A stretch of 64,000 nt of DNA from Gammaproteobacteria bacterium (GCA_029242705.1 JAQWTK010000011.1:1-64000); one strand, 5' to 3'. Numbered from the stretch's first letter, positions 49,162 through 59,430 are shown. Numbers and translations: made by a program. Notes: generated by a model not told the origin, from the sequence alone.

Positions 49162-51015
49162 GTGAATTCACGTTGTTTTAGATATCTAGTATTTATCTTT
49201 TGTGCTTTAAATGGAAATTTTTCATTCTCCCAAACAGATACGAACGCCATGGAAGAAATTATTGTAGTTAGTAATCGTATTCCAATACCTTTGAAAAAAA
49301 TAGCTACCTCAGTATCTGTACTTAATGAACAAGAAATTCTCAATTATGGGAATATCTCAATTAAAGATGTAATCCGCCAAACAACTGCAATTGGAACCAC
49401 TAGTAACGGCGGGATGGGCTCTACCTCTTCGATAAGAATTCGTGGCGAGGAAGGATTTCGGACCTTGGTTCTATTTGATGGCCTTCGCCTTTCCGACCCT
49501 AGCGCTCCTCAGGTAACCACCCCTATAGAACATTTACTAAGTAACGGAATAAATAAAATAGAGATTTTGCGAGGACCACAAGGATTAAGTTATGGCGCAG
49601 ACGCTGGCGGGGTAATCTCTATCAGCACAAATTCTGAAGAGGAGGGTTTCAAACTTAATATAGATGGACAAACCGGAAGCTTTGGGACAGAGATTGGCAG
49701 CGTGACTCTAATTGCCAATAATAAAGAAATAGATTTTTCGCTATTCGCCAGCGAACTAAATGCCGAAGGTTATAACGCAAGGACTTCTGACAATATTTTT
49801 GCAGATGATGATGGTTACGATAACGACACTATTCACATGCGAATGGGGGCTAACCTAAATGAAAAATTAAGATTACAAGTAGTTCATCGAAATGTAGAGG
49901 GCAGAACAGAATACGATGGTTGTTTCGCAGAAATAACTGTTTACGATTGCGAATCTATTTACCAACTTGCAAACAGTCGAATATCTCTCGATTTTAGTAA
50001 TGATGGTTATAGTCACTCCCTTGCTTATTCAAAGAACGAAACCAAAAGAGAAGATTTCGCTCTGAGAACTTTAGCATTTGGATCTGAAGGACAAATAAAT
50101 AGACTAGAATATATCGGGAGCGCAACCAACCTTCCAGGTTTCGATATGGTGTTTGGTATTGATCTGGAAGAAGAAATAAATGGTCCTATGGAACGAAATA
50201 ACAGAGGGTACTATGTAGAGTATATCAGCGACTTCTCGGACAACTTCTTTCTAACGGCTGGTGCGCGAAGAGATTCAAATGATGATTATGGTGATCACAA
50301 TAGTTTTCGTACTACCAGCGCGTATCTTATAAATTGGAGTAATTCACAACTAAAATTCAAAACTAGCTATGGATCCGGGTTAAGAGCACCAAGTTTGTAT
50401 GAAATAAACTACAATTCTGGCCCGTTTGCTTTCCCTCCAGCATCCAATACAAATCTTAGTCAAGAAATCAGCAAGGGCTTTGAATATGGAGCAGAGTATG
50501 TAAGAAATAATAACTTTCGACTAGAACTTACAGCCTTCGATCAAAAAGTGGAAGATGCTATCTACTTCGATTTGGCCGGTTACAGTGGTTACTTACAGGA
50601 CAAAGGCACTAGCAGATCAAAAGGCTTAGAATTAGATGGATCTTTTTCTTTGTCTAATTCCATACGGTTCCTCGCAAATTATACCTACAACGATACTAAG
50701 CGCCCAAATGGATTACAGCGGCTTCGTCGACCAAAGACCATTTTTAATTTTGGTATAAACTATCTAGATCCAACAGAAAAATTAAGACTAAATGCCTTCT
50801 ATAGAGCATCCAGAGACTCAATAGATGAACAATTAGGATCGACGTTAGCTTTGACTGATTTCGGGGTACTAGATTTCAGTGCTAGCTACCAACTGTCATT
50901 AAATTTTGAAATTTTCGCTCGCATTGAAAATACGTTGAATGAAAAATATCAAGAAATCATAGGCTATATTGCGCCCAAGCGATCCTCTTATTTGGGCTTT
51001 CGGTTATATTTTTAG
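49162..51015 (+). CDS. btuB: TonB-dependent cobalamin receptor BtuB
   Basis: 617 residues, GTG start with GGGAAGG upstream. Signal peptide (CFRYLVFIFCALNGNFSFS, cleavage before QTD), TonB-box-like MEEIIVVSNRI, plug domain (LNEQEILNYGNISIKDVIRQ, GFRTLVLFDGLRLSDPS, IEILRGPQGLSYGADAGGVI) and a 22-stranded barrel ending in SSYLGFRLYF with a terminal aromatic residue. The upstream B12 riboswitch and downstream cobO and btuF support cobalamin as cargo. Outer membrane; energised by TonB. Confidence 0.94.
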   Translation: MNSRCFRYLVFIFCALNGNFSFSQTDTNAMEEIIVVSNRIPIPLKKIATSVSVLNEQEILNYGNISIKDVIRQTTAIGTTSNGGMGSTSSIRIRGEEGFRTLVLFDGLRLSDPSAPQVTTPIEHLLSNGINKIEILRGPQGLSYGADAGGVISISTNSEEEGFKLNIDGQTGSFGTEIGSVTLIANNKEIDFSLFASELNAEGYNARTSDNIFADDDGYDNDTIHMRMGANLNEKLRLQVVHRNVEGRTEYDGCFAEITVYDCESIYQLANSRISLDFSNDGYSHSLAYSKNETKREDFALRTLAFGSEGQINRLEYIGSATNLPGFDMVFGIDLEEEINGPMERNNRGYYVEYISDFSDNFFLTAGARRDSNDDYGDHNSFRTTSAYLINWSNSQLKFKTSYGSGLRAPSLYEINYNSGPFAFPPASNTNLSQEISKGFEYGAEYVRNNNFRLELTAFDQKVEDAIYFDLAGYSGYLQDKGTSRSKGLELDGSFSLSNSIRFLANYTYNDTKRPNGLQRLRRPKTIFNFGINYLDPTEKLRLNAFYRASRDSIDEQLGSTLALTDFGVLDFSASYQLSLNFEIFARIENTLNEKYQEIIGYIAPKRSSYLGFRLYF

Positions 51016-51035
51016 TATTTATCAAGGAGTCGTTC

Positions 51036-51644
51036 GTGACAACTAATGAAGAAAGGGCGAAACGTCACAAAATTGCTATGCAACGGAAGAAAAAACATAT
51101 CGATAATCGCATTTCTAAAGCAAAGAAAAATAAAGGTTTATTGGTTATTCTTACCGGTAATGGGAAAGGAAAAAGCTCTTCAGCTTTTGGAATGTTAGCA
51201 AGAAGCGTAGGGCATGGGCTCCGATGCGGGGTTGTACAATTTATTAAGGGGTCATGGGAATGTGGAGAGCAAATACTTTTTTCAGGCCACCCTCGTGTTG
51301 ATTTTTACGTTATGAACACAGGATTCACTTGGGAGACTCAAGATCGCGAAAAAGACATTATCGCTGCCGAGAAAACATGGCAAAAAGCGGAAATGCTACT
51401 AAAAAGTGCTGATCATAACGTAGTGATTTTAGACGAACTTACTTACATGATCACTTATGGCTATTTAGATAAGAACTTAATTCTAAATTGTCTTAAAAAA
51501 AGACCAAAGGACCAGCATGTCATTGTCACTGGCCGCAATGCTGCAAAAGAATTGCTCGACATCGCGGACACAATCAGCGAAGTAGGAAATAGCAAGCATG
51601 CATTCGATTCGGGAATAAAAGTGCAAAAAGGCATAGATTATTGA
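51036..51644 (+). CDS. cobO: Cob(I)alamin adenosyltransferase
   Basis: 202 residues, GTG start with AAGGAG. CobO/BtuR family: P-loop VILTGNGKGKSSSAFGMLAR, CGVVQFIKGSWECGEQ, GFTWETQDREKDI, VVILDELTYMITYGYLD, HVIVTGRNAAKELLDIADTI. It transfers the adenosyl group of ATP to reduced cobalamin. It lies 20 nt after btuB and its stop overlaps the btuF start (TTGA), so it is part of the B12-regulated transcript. Confidence 0.95.
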   Translation: MTTNEERAKRHKIAMQRKKKHIDNRISKAKKNKGLLVILTGNGKGKSSSAFGMLARSVGHGLRCGVVQFIKGSWECGEQILFSGHPRVDFYVMNTGFTWETQDREKDIIAAEKTWQKAEMLLKSADHNVVILDELTYMITYGYLDKNLILNCLKKRPKDQHVIVTGRNAAKELLDIADTISEVGNSKHAFDSGIKVQKGIDY

Positions 51645-52528
51645 ACTTAAGAATCTTTTCGATATCAGCCTCCTGGGCTATTAGCCTCTTATTTAATTTT
51701 TCTGGCAGAGCGGCAGAGATAATAGACGACGATGGTCTATTCGTTCGACTAGAAAAACCTGCTAGTCGAATTATAAGTTTGGCTCCTTCTTTAACTGAGC
51801 TTGTTTATGCAACGGGAGCTGGAGATAAATTAGTTGGCGTTGTCGATTATAGCGACTACCCTCCACAAGCAGCTTTATTGCCAGTTGTAGGAAGATTTGA
51901 CCTATTAGATATAGAAAGAATCTTAGAGTTACAACCTGACTTAATTATCGCATGGCGAAGCGGAAATCCTAGGTCGTCTATTAGTCAACTCAAAAACCTA
52001 GGTCTCACGGTCTATATAGCCGAACCGAAAAACTTAACTTCTATTGCAAATCATATTTATAAATTAAGCGTGCTAACCGGAACTCAAGAAGAAGCAAAAA
52101 GTACTATTCAGGAATTCAATCGGACCTACGAAGAACTTCGAACACAATATAGCGATCGAGCAAAAATCAAAACTTTCTATCAAGTCTGGGACAAGCCAAT
52201 TATAACCGTCGGCGGTAATGAATTAATAAATGATATTATAGAGCTTTGTGGAGGCGAAAATATTTTTAAAGAAATACAACTAATAGCTCCAAAAATCGAT
52301 CAAGAATCTGTACTAATAAGAAATCCAGCAGTCATCATTGCAAGTGGCTCGAACACAAAAAGGCCTAAATGGTTAGATGATTGGAAACGTTGGCCAGATC
52401 TTACAGCCATTACAGAAGGCAATTTATTTTTTATCATTCCAGAACTCCTTCAGCGTCATACACCAAGAGCACTAATAGGCGCTACGCAAATGTGCACCTA
52501 TATTGAAAGAGCCAGGGAAATTAGGTAG
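51641..52528 (+). CDS. btuF: Cobalamin-binding periplasmic protein BtuF-like
   Basis: 295 residues, TTG start overlapping the cobO stop. Signal peptide (LRIFSISASWAISLLF, cleavage near GRAAE). Substrate-binding fold of the BtuF/FepB type: RIISLAPSLTELVYATGAGD, LVGVVDYSDYPPQA, LLDIERILELQPDLIIAW, TFYQVWDKPIITVGGNELIN. It would hand cobalamin to an inner-membrane BtuCD transporter, whose genes are not in this window. It ends 8 nt inside the convergent phosphatase gene. Confidence 0.9.
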   Translation: MNLRIFSISASWAISLLFNFSGRAAEIIDDDGLFVRLEKPASRIISLAPSLTELVYATGAGDKLVGVVDYSDYPPQAALLPVVGRFDLLDIERILELQPDLIIAWRSGNPRSSISQLKNLGLTVYIAEPKNLTSIANHIYKLSVLTGTQEEAKSTIQEFNRTYEELRTQYSDRAKIKTFYQVWDKPIITVGGNELINDIIELCGGENIFKEIQLIAPKIDQESVLIRNPAVIIASGSNTKRPKWLDDWKRWPDLTAITEGNLFFIIPELLQRHTPRALIGATQMCTYIERAREIR

Positions 52529-53195
52529 CCCTTTGATTGCTTAAAGAAGAGTATTCCGCACCGTTATGAAAAATCAAACTAGCACTAAGAGCACCAGCGA
52601 CCTCGACGATCTTAATCCGGCTAAAGCACGCAAAGGGAATATTAAGAGGAAAGCTTTTATTAAGAGGCATGCCTAAAATGCTGGGTAGAATTACACGTAA
52701 TACCCCTCCATGAGTTACGACTAAAATGTGAGTGCCATCGCCTGACTTCTCAACTAGCTGTCTATATGCTCGTAATATACGGTCTTTAAAGGATAAATAA
52801 TCTTCGCCGTTAGGAGGAGCTAGTGCTGATAAATCTTCCTTAAATGCCTTAAATTGTTCGGCTGCCGCCTTTCGCCAGTCGCTTATCAACATTCCATCCC
52901 AATCTCCATAATCGATTTCTTGCCAATTATTGTTTACATTTGTTTGTAGATTTATTCCGGTAGCTAATCGTTCCGAGAAATCACAGCATCGTCTTAAAGG
53001 AGAAGTAATTATCTTAGTCCAATTTGGGGTTAGTTCGCTCGGAAGAAAATCGCGGTTAAGATTCGCCGCCATTCGCATTTGCAACCATCCTAAATCCGTT
53101 AGTTCTGGATCTATACGGCCTCTTAGAATATCGCCACCATGAGGTTCGCCATGTCGAATAAAATCTACCAGGATGATTTTAGAGGAAGAAGACAT
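52521..53195 (-). CDS. Histidine phosphatase, CobC-like (alpha-ribazole phosphatase-like)
   Basis: 224 residues. Phosphohistidine motif DFIRHGEPHGG near the N-terminus, GRIDPELTDLGWLQ, ITSPLRRCCDFSERLA, and the second His in VVTHGGVLRVIL. The family includes CobC, which dephosphorylates alpha-ribazole phosphate in cobalamin assembly, and phosphoglycerate mutase-like enzymes. The neighbouring cobO and btuF make CobC the best guess. Its tail overlaps the btuF tail by 8 nt on the other strand; it lies 10 nt upstream of ribA's stop side. Confidence 0.8.
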   Translation of the reverse strand: MSSSSKIILVDFIRHGEPHGGDILRGRIDPELTDLGWLQMRMAANLNRDFLPSELTPNWTKIITSPLRRCCDFSERLATGINLQTNVNNNWQEIDYGDWDGMLISDWRKAAAEQFKAFKEDLSALAPPNGEDYLSFKDRILRAYRQLVEKSGDGTHILVVTHGGVLRVILPSILGMPLNKSFPLNIPFACFSRIKIVEVAGALSASLIFHNGAEYSSLSNQRAT

Positions 53196-53204
53196 AAAGA
53201 GTCA

Positions 53205-53789
53205 TTACTCAATATGGCCGAGTTTTTTTACTTTCGCAGCGAGATAACTTTCATTGTATGGATTTTTCTTAACGCGCAAGGGAACTATCTCTGACACAGT
53301 AATTCCCATCTCTTTTAACGCTTTGAGCTTGCGAGGATTGTTCGTCATCACTTTTAAAGTATTAATCTTAAAATAATCAAAGATTGGCTTGCATATCTGA
53401 TATTCTCGATTATCTGGCTCGAAACCTAACTGAACATTTGCTTCCACAGTATCCGCTCCAGAATCTTGCAAACCATAAGCCTTAATTTTATTTAGCAATC
53501 CAATGCCTCTTCCTTCCTGGCGCAAATAAAGAATTATGCCACGACCTTCTTTCGCGATAGTTTCCATAGCTGTTTGTAATTGAGATCCGCAATCACACCG
53601 CAAACTAAATAGACAATCACCAGTCAAGCACTCTGAATGAATACGGCATAACACAGGAGTTTGATTATCTAGTTTGCCAATCGTCAAAGCTACGTGTTCT
53701 TTTTCATTTTCAATATCTTCAAATCCATGAATACTGAAGTTGCCCCAATGAGTTGGTAATAACGCGGACCCTGCAAATTGTGCTTTCAA
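53205..53789 (-). CDS. ribA: GTP cyclohydrolase II
   Basis: 194 residues, TTG start with GAGGAAAG 6 nt upstream, aligning with the E. coli start. Zinc Cys set [38 protein letters not shown] with the catalytic Tyr/Arg, [13 protein letters not shown]. First step of riboflavin synthesis from GTP. It follows pgpA in the cluster and probably supplies the activity missing from the RibA-like half of RibBA. Confidence 0.96.
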   Translation of the reverse strand: MKAQFAGSALLPTHWGNFSIHGFEDIENEKEHVALTIGKLDNQTPVLCRIHSECLTGDCLFSLRCDCGSQLQTAMETIAKEGRGIILYLRQEGRGIGLLNKIKAYGLQDSGADTVEANVQLGFEPDNREYQICKPIFDYFKINTLKVMTNNPRKLKALKEMGITVSEIVPLRVKKNPYNESYLAAKVKKLGHIE

Positions 53790-53832
53790 ACTACTTTCCT
53801 CTGCCTTAAATAAGATATCTCTACTTAAACGT

Positions 53833-54309
53833 TCAGCCAGTCAAAATAACTGCGGCCTGTATAAAGAGGGCGGCCATTATACCTGCTAAAACATCGTCTA
53901 GCATGATTCCCAGACCCCCTTTTACATTTTTATCGATATATTTAATTGGCCATGGCTTTAAAATGTCCAACATCCTAAATAAGCAAAAACCTAACAGCAT
54001 CCAAATCCAGCCCACAGGGGCCAAAAACATCGTAATCCAATAACCTACAAATTCGTCCCAAACGATTCCACTATGATCTTTAACCCCTAGGCAGCGTGAT
54101 GTTTTTCCACATACCCATACACCTACAAAAAATGCCACCCCCACTAAAAATGCGTATATCCAAGCGGGAAAATTAGTCAATATCAGATAAAATGGTATTG
54201 CCGTTAATGTACCAAATGTGCCGGGCGCTTTAGGCGAAAATCCGGAACCAAAACCAAAAGCCAGGCAATAAATCGGATTTGAAAGAATTACTCTATAAGG
54301 GACCTTCAT
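53833..54309 (-). CDS. pgpA: Phosphatidylglycerophosphatase A
   Basis: 158 residues. PgpA pattern: [50 protein letters not shown] and [16 protein letters not shown], with four hydrophobic helices. It removes the phosphate from phosphatidylglycerophosphate in the inner membrane. Its ATG overlaps the thiL stop by 1 nt, the common thiL-pgpA order. Confidence 0.95.
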   Translation of the reverse strand: MKVPYRVILSNPIYCLAFGFGSGFSPKAPGTFGTLTAIPFYLILTNFPAWIYAFLVGVAFFVGVWVCGKTSRCLGVKDHSGIVWDEFVGYWITMFLAPVGWIWMLLGFCLFRMLDILKPWPIKYIDKNVKGGLGIMLDDVLAGIMAALFIQAAVILTG

Positions 54310-55328
54310 TATGTATCATTCCCTCTAAAGTGCGAGTACGACTGGTCCGTTGAGTGACTAGGATTATACCGAGAGGGAAAGAACTGTATTCCACTTCCTG
54401 AAATAACTTCACCAATTCGAGTAATTTCAGTGTTTGACTTTAAAGCTTCTAGTTCAAATTTAGAGCAATTTTCTGGCGTCACTGTGACACAAAGTTCATA
54501 ATCTTCACCACCATATAGCGCTGCGCGATAAAGATTTTCAGATGTCAAACAACAGATAGCAGCTTTCGAAAAAGGTATTTTTTCAATATCTATAAGTGCA
54601 CCAACATTACTAGCTGATAATATATGAGCTAAGTCTCCTTGAAGACCATCTGAAATATCAATTGCACTATTTATATAATCTCTGCATTGTAATGCAAAAT
54701 CTACCCTAGGTTCTGGCTCATAATATGCTTTTACAAAAAAATCCCGGCAACCTTGTGGCGGTGGATCATCAATCAATTTAAAGGAGCAACCAATATGAGA
54801 GCTCTCCCCGATACAAAGTAATCCTATGGCCGCATCACCCAATTTCCCCGTTACATAAATATGATCTCCCACTTGCGCTGCACTTCGGCGTAACGCCATA
54901 CCAATAGGATTAATTCCATGCACCTGAATAGCGATGGCCATTGGACCCTCTGTTAGGTCTCCCCCAACTAAAGTAATGCCAAAATGCTTTGCCATTTCAC
55001 CAAGCGACTTACTAAACTTATGCAACCAATCTTCAGAAAAATCTGGCAACGCCAAACCTAGAGTAAAGCATAGAGGCTTCGAAGCCATTGCTGCGAGGTC
55101 ACTTAAATTTGTTCCTAAAGCCTTCTTTGCAATAAGACCAGCATCTGCGTTTTTTGGAAAGTGTATGCCTTCTACAAGTACGTCAGTCGAAATAGATAAA
55201 TTATGGTCAGCAGGAATTGAAACTAGCGCTGCATCATCACCGATACCTAATTCAATACTCTTTTCTCCGGTATTTAAGTCTGGAGCAATAAAATACTTTT
55301 TTATTATCTGAAACTCAGATTTTTCCAT
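54309..55328 (-). CDS. thiL: Thiamine-monophosphate kinase
   Basis: 339 residues. Motifs ELGIGDDAALV, STDVLVEGIHF, NLSDLAAMASKPL, VGGDLTEGPMAI, VTGKLGDAAIGLL, SAIDISDGLQGDLAHI and LYGGEDYELCVTV match ThiL. It phosphorylates thiamine monophosphate to thiamine diphosphate in the cytoplasm. It lies between nusB and pgpA in the usual cluster order. Confidence 0.95.
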   Translation of the reverse strand: MEKSEFQIIKKYFIAPDLNTGEKSIELGIGDDAALVSIPADHNLSISTDVLVEGIHFPKNADAGLIAKKALGTNLSDLAAMASKPLCFTLGLALPDFSEDWLHKFSKSLGEMAKHFGITLVGGDLTEGPMAIAIQVHGINPIGMALRRSAAQVGDHIYVTGKLGDAAIGLLCIGESSHIGCSFKLIDDPPPQGCRDFFVKAYYEPEPRVDFALQCRDYINSAIDISDGLQGDLAHILSASNVGALIDIEKIPFSKAAICCLTSENLYRAALYGGEDYELCVTVTPENCSKFELEALKSNTEITRIGEVISGSGIQFFPSRYNPSHSTDQSYSHFRGNDT

Positions 55329-55360
55329 AATATGATTGTGGTAGAAAAGGGATATGTAAG

Positions 55361-55846
55361 TTAGGTTCTAGCACCTGATTCAACCGCTCTTAGAGTGCTA
55401 ACAAGTTTATCTAAGACGCCATTTACATACTTATGACTATCAGCAGCACCAAATAACTTCGCTAATTCGATGCATTCGTTAATTACTACCTTATAAGGAA
55501 TATCGACCCTATTAGCGAGCTCGAATACGCCTATATAAAGCAATGCCCTTTCGATCGCATCGAGCGCATCTAAATTCCTATCAAGCACTGGTTGTAAGTA
55601 AAGGTTTAACGATTTTTTTTGCGAAGAAATATTGATGAAAACATCATCAAAATACTCCCAATCAATTTTACCCTTATTTTGCTCATGAAATTGTTCAGCA
55701 ATTTTTCGTGGCGGAGCACCGGCCATCAACCATTGATATATAGCCTGAAGAACTAGGCGCCGCGCTCTTCTTCGTTGCGCAAGCGAAATTTTCTGACGAG
55801 CATTTTTACTGCTCTCACTCACCTTATTAGATGTTTTTAGTTGCAC
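55361..55846 (-). CDS. nusB: Transcription antitermination factor NusB
   Basis: 161 residues, GTG start with GGAGGG 5 nt upstream, immediately after the ribH stop. Features: QRRRARRLVLQAIYQWLMAG, DRNLDALDAIERALLYIG, VDIPYKVVINECIELAKLFG, HKYVNGVLDKL. It binds boxA RNA with NusE to help rRNA transcription. An N-terminal extension of about 20 residues (MQLKTSNKVSESSKNARQK) is specific to this protein. Confidence 0.94.
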   Translation of the reverse strand: MQLKTSNKVSESSKNARQKISLAQRRRARRLVLQAIYQWLMAGAPPRKIAEQFHEQNKGKIDWEYFDDVFINISSQKKSLNLYLQPVLDRNLDALDAIERALLYIGVFELANRVDIPYKVVINECIELAKLFGAADSHKYVNGVLDKLVSTLRAVESGART

Positions 55847-56323
55847 CTAACCCTCCAATTGGCGAGTTAAACTTAGCATTTCAATTGCTGTTAGAGCTGC
55901 CTCCACTCCCTTATTACCAGCTTTAGTGCCAGCTCTTTCTATAGCTTGTTCAATAGTATCAACAGTTAAAACACCGAACGCGATTGGCAAGCCACTGCTC
56001 AACCCTACTTGACTTAAGCCCTTTACGCATTCACCCGCCACATACTCAAAGTGAGGTGTGCCACCGCGAATAACAGCCCCTAAAGCTATAATCGCATCAT
56101 AGTTTCCAGAGCCCGTCATTTTTTTTGCAATCAGCGGCAATTCATAAGCCCCGGGTACCTTAACCAACGAAATATCGCGATCTTGCACGCCATGCTTTTT
56201 CAAAGCATCCAATGCTCCATCTAACAGCCGATCCACTATAAAACTGTTAAAACGGGCAACTATAATTCCATATCTTGCAGAAGCATTTATATAATTGCCT
56301 TCTATCGTTTTTAGTGTATTCAT
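55847..56323 (-). CDS. ribH: 6,7-dimethyl-8-ribityllumazine synthase
   Basis: 158 residues; ribosome site AGGAAA. Motifs [56 protein letters not shown] and [20 protein letters not shown]. It condenses the pyrimidinedione with 3,4-dihydroxy-2-butanone 4-phosphate, forming a large icosahedral or pentameric assembly. It sits between ribBA and nusB. Confidence 0.96.
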   Translation of the reverse strand: MNTLKTIEGNYINASARYGIIVARFNSFIVDRLLDGALDALKKHGVQDRDISLVKVPGAYELPLIAKKMTGSGNYDAIIALGAVIRGGTPHFEYVAGECVKGLSQVGLSSGLPIAFGVLTVDTIEQAIERAGTKAGNKGVEAALTAIEMLSLTRQLEG

Positions 56324-56352
56324 AATTTTTCCTAGCTCAGTAATTTTTACCT

Positions 56353-57477
56353 TTACGAAGAATCGTTAGCGTTGAATTGAACAAATTCAACTACTTCTAA
56401 ATCAAAACCCGAAATTGCATTCAAACGCGCTGGATAACTCAATAAACGCATTTTCCCTACGCCGATGTCTCTCAAAATTTGTGATCCAGTTCCAATTGTC
56501 AGATCATTTCCCTGCCTATCTGCCGGGTTAGTTTCCATTCCCCTTTCCAGTACCGAAAGAAGATTATGTTCAAGCGACTTGCCATAGTCTTCCCCAGAGA
56601 GTAAAACCGCAACCCCACTTCCCTCCTTACCTATCCTCTCTAGAGCATCACTAAAAGACCAGCTCGTTCTAGTTGCATTGTAAGTTTCACATACATCCCG
56701 AAGGGTATTGGGAATGTGAACACGGACTAAAACGGGATCGTCAGAATTAATCTCTCCTTTTACAAAAGCAAGGTGCATGCTTCCACTGATAGAATCTTCA
56801 TAGGTATGAACTGTAAATGGGCCATGTGCAGTCTGAAGCGTATTCGTGTCCTTCCTAGAAACAGTTCTTTCATTCGCAATCCTATAATGGATTAGGTCTA
56901 CAATAGTTCCTATCTTTATATCATGCTTCTTTGCGAATAATTCTAAATCCACACGTCGGGCCATTGAACCATCGTCATTCATTATTTCAACTATCGCAGC
57001 AGCTGACTGATAACCAGCTAGTCTGGCAAGGTCACAACCTGCCTCGGTGTGCCCTGCCCTCCTCAGAACACCACCCGGCTGAGCCATAATAGGAAAAATA
57101 TGCCCGGGCTGAACAATATCTTCAGCGTGGCTATCACGCGAGACGGCTACTTTTATCGTACGAGCTCTGTCTGCGGCTGAAATCCCAGTCGTTACACCGC
57201 TTGCTGCTTCAATCGATACAGTAAAATTAGTGTTGTAAGGAGTGTTGTTCTCATTAACCATCAAAGGCAGCTTTAGATACTCACACCTCTCTCTAGTTAA
57301 TGTTAAGCAAATTAGCCCACGGGCATTAGTAGCCATAAAGTTGATATCTTCAGTCCGAACTCGTTCAGCGGCAATAATAAGATCACCTTCATTTTCTCGA
57401 TCTTCATCGTCCATCAATATAACCATCTTCCCCTGACGGATATCATCGATAATTTCTTCTATTGAATTTAAGTCCAT
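56353..57477 (-). CDS. ribBA: RibBA-type protein: active RibB half, degenerate RibA half
   Basis: 374 residues. The N-terminal half is 3,4-dihydroxy-2-butanone-4-phosphate synthase ([39 protein letters not shown]). The C-terminal half keeps the GTP cyclohydrolase II outline ([55 protein letters not shown]), but the zinc ligands and the SECLTGDxxxSLRCDCG motif are missing. It should therefore make only the four-carbon unit. A separate complete ribA lies at 53205. The start codon has no strong ribosome site. Confidence 0.93.
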   Translation of the reverse strand: MDLNSIEEIIDDIRQGKMVILMDDEDRENEGDLIIAAERVRTEDINFMATNARGLICLTLTRERCEYLKLPLMVNENNTPYNTNFTVSIEAASGVTTGISAADRARTIKVAVSRDSHAEDIVQPGHIFPIMAQPGGVLRRAGHTEAGCDLARLAGYQSAAAIVEIMNDDGSMARRVDLELFAKKHDIKIGTIVDLIHYRIANERTVSRKDTNTLQTAHGPFTVHTYEDSISGSMHLAFVKGEINSDDPVLVRVHIPNTLRDVCETYNATRTSWSFSDALERIGKEGSGVAVLLSGEDYGKSLEHNLLSVLERGMETNPADRQGNDLTIGTGSQILRDIGVGKMRLLSYPARLNAISGFDLEVVEFVQFNANDSS

Positions 57478-57494
57478 AATCTAAATTTAACTAA

Positions 57495-58145
57495 TTAATC
57501 GTAACCGTTTGACTTTAAAAATTCTAAATCAATCTTCTCGGTTTTTTGGTCACTTTTTGATTTTTTTAATCGTTCTAAATAACGAGCAATAATATCAACT
57601 TCTAAATTAACCAACCGACCAATTTCATAGTCTCCAATAATAGTTTCTATCTGTGTGTGGGGAATCACATTTATCGTAAAATCTTCCCCAACAATTTCAT
57701 TAACGGTCAAACTAGTTCCATCTATACAAATCGAACCTTTAGCAGCTATATACTTATCTATTAGCGGTGACGACTTAAAGGTCATCTTCAAACTTTTTCC
57801 TTCAGGCTCAATATTAATTAGGCTTCCCACTCCATCAACATGACCCGAAACAAGATGACCTCCAAATCGATCCGTTGCAAGCATGGCCTTTTCTAGATTT
57901 ACTCGGACACCGTTAGTTAAGTAATTTAATGCTGTGCAGCGCATAGTTTCGTTAGAAACATCCGCTAAAAAAGCATTCTTAGATTTTTGTACTACAGTCA
58001 AACAGCAACCATTAACCGCTATACTATCTCCAAGCGATACATCGGTCATATCAAGATCACCCGTATCAATATCAAGACGACACTCTCCTTGAATTTGAAT
58101 ATTACTCTTAACTTTACCGACGGCTTCGATGATTCCAGTGAACAT
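57495..58145 (-). CDS. ribE: Riboflavin synthase
   Basis: 216 residues. Typical start MFTGIIEAVGKV and two lumazine-binding repeats: first with DVSLGDSIAVNGCCLTVV and GGHLVSGHVDGVGSLI, second with AAKGSICIDGTSLTVNEI and IPHTQIETIIGDYEIG. It dismutates two lumazine molecules into riboflavin. It lies 10 nt after ribD and 17 nt before ribBA. Confidence 0.96.
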   Translation of the reverse strand: MFTGIIEAVGKVKSNIQIQGECRLDIDTGDLDMTDVSLGDSIAVNGCCLTVVQKSKNAFLADVSNETMRCTALNYLTNGVRVNLEKAMLATDRFGGHLVSGHVDGVGSLINIEPEGKSLKMTFKSSPLIDKYIAAKGSICIDGTSLTVNEIVGEDFTINVIPHTQIETIIGDYEIGRLVNLEVDIIARYLERLKKSKSDQKTEKIDLEFLKSNGYD

Positions 58146-58155
58146 TTCTATAATC

Positions 58156-59334
58156 TTAATTAATAGTCAATACAACTTTAATATCTGCGCCAACGTTATC
58201 AAATTCTTTTACGGAGAATTGTAAACATTCATTCATTTCCATCAAACCTGTTATTTCAGTCAGCGGCCTAGCATCCGAGCCCAATATTTTAGGTGCAATA
58301 TATAACACAAGCTCATCGACTAGATCTTCCTTTATAAAGCTAGTACTCAACGTTGGCCCTGCTTCAACTAAGACTTCGTCGCATCCAAAATTGGCGGAGA
58401 GAGATTCTAACATAGTTCTAAGATCCACTCTTCCTTGAGCACTTGCCGTTTGCACCAATTCAACGTTTTGTGGAAATTCATCTCCTTTATATTCCATTTC
58501 ATTTGTGAATATTTTGACGCCCCCTTCACTATTAATAATCTTAGATGTATCGGGTGTCCTTTTTTTAGAATCAACAATTACGCGTAACGGTCGTTTTAGA
58601 AAAGCAATTCTATTATTTTCTAATTGAGATTTATTCAATTTGAGATCGTCTATCCTTAAGGTCAATGCTGGATCATCCTCAAGAACTGTATTTATACCTG
58701 TAATTATAGCATTACTCCTGGCTCTATATTTTTGAGCATCAGAACGGGCCTCTGAACTCGTTATCCATTTACTCTTACCATTAGCCAGTCCTGTTCTTCC
58801 ATCTATGCTCATTGCTAATTTTAAGCGCACAAATGGCATCCTTGATTTATGCCTCTTGAAATAACCAGGGTTTATATCCCTTGCTAGCCCATCAAAACTC
58901 GACAAATGAAATACATTAATACCGGCATCTTCTAAATCAACAATTCCCTGCCCACAGACCCTCTCATCCGGATCAACACTTGCGATAACAACACTTTCAA
59001 CACCGGCTTCTATAAGCGCTTTACTACAAGGACCTGTTCTTCCTATGTGAGAGCATGGCTCCATAGTAACAAAGGCAATTGCAGATTTTGCTTTCCCCCC
59101 TGAGCGATCCAAGGCTTCGATTTCAGCATGATTTTGACCTGGGCCTAAATGCCAGCCTTCACCAACTATTTCATTACCTTTTACAATGACACAGCCAACA
59201 CGAGGATTGGGCGACGTGTTGAAAACATTCGTAGCGATATCTAATGCACGCCGCATATAGCACGCCCAACCGCTGTACGCGCCATCCAACTGTTGTGATG
59301 TCAGAGTTTTCATAACAAGAACTCTCTGTCTCAT
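58156..59334 (-). CDS. ribD: Bifunctional pyrimidine deaminase/reductase RibD
   Basis: 392 residues; an ATG at 59313 (MKTLTSQQLDGAY) is a possible shorter start, and neither has a strong ribosome site. Deaminase zinc motif NHAEIEALDRSG and PCSHIGRTGPCSKALIEAG, then the reductase domain RLKLAMSIDGRTGLANGKSK, GINTVLEDDPALTLR, LVEAGPTLSTSFIKEDLVDE. Second and third steps of riboflavin synthesis. First riboflavin gene in the cluster, after nrdR. Confidence 0.95.
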   Translation of the reverse strand: MRQRVLVMKTLTSQQLDGAYSGWACYMRRALDIATNVFNTSPNPRVGCVIVKGNEIVGEGWHLGPGQNHAEIEALDRSGGKAKSAIAFVTMEPCSHIGRTGPCSKALIEAGVESVVIASVDPDERVCGQGIVDLEDAGINVFHLSSFDGLARDINPGYFKRHKSRMPFVRLKLAMSIDGRTGLANGKSKWITSSEARSDAQKYRARSNAIITGINTVLEDDPALTLRIDDLKLNKSQLENNRIAFLKRPLRVIVDSKKRTPDTSKIINSEGGVKIFTNEMEYKGDEFPQNVELVQTASAQGRVDLRTMLESLSANFGCDEVLVEAGPTLSTSFIKEDLVDELVLYIAPKILGSDARPLTEITGLMEMNECLQFSVKEFDNVGADIKVVLTIN

Positions 59335-59430
59335 GAATATCGAGTAGAAGGTATATCAATGTACGATATTATCTACCCAATTTTGTCCAAGGGGGCCTGA
59401 TTCTAGCAGAAAAGGTTTTGGAAGGTGGAA

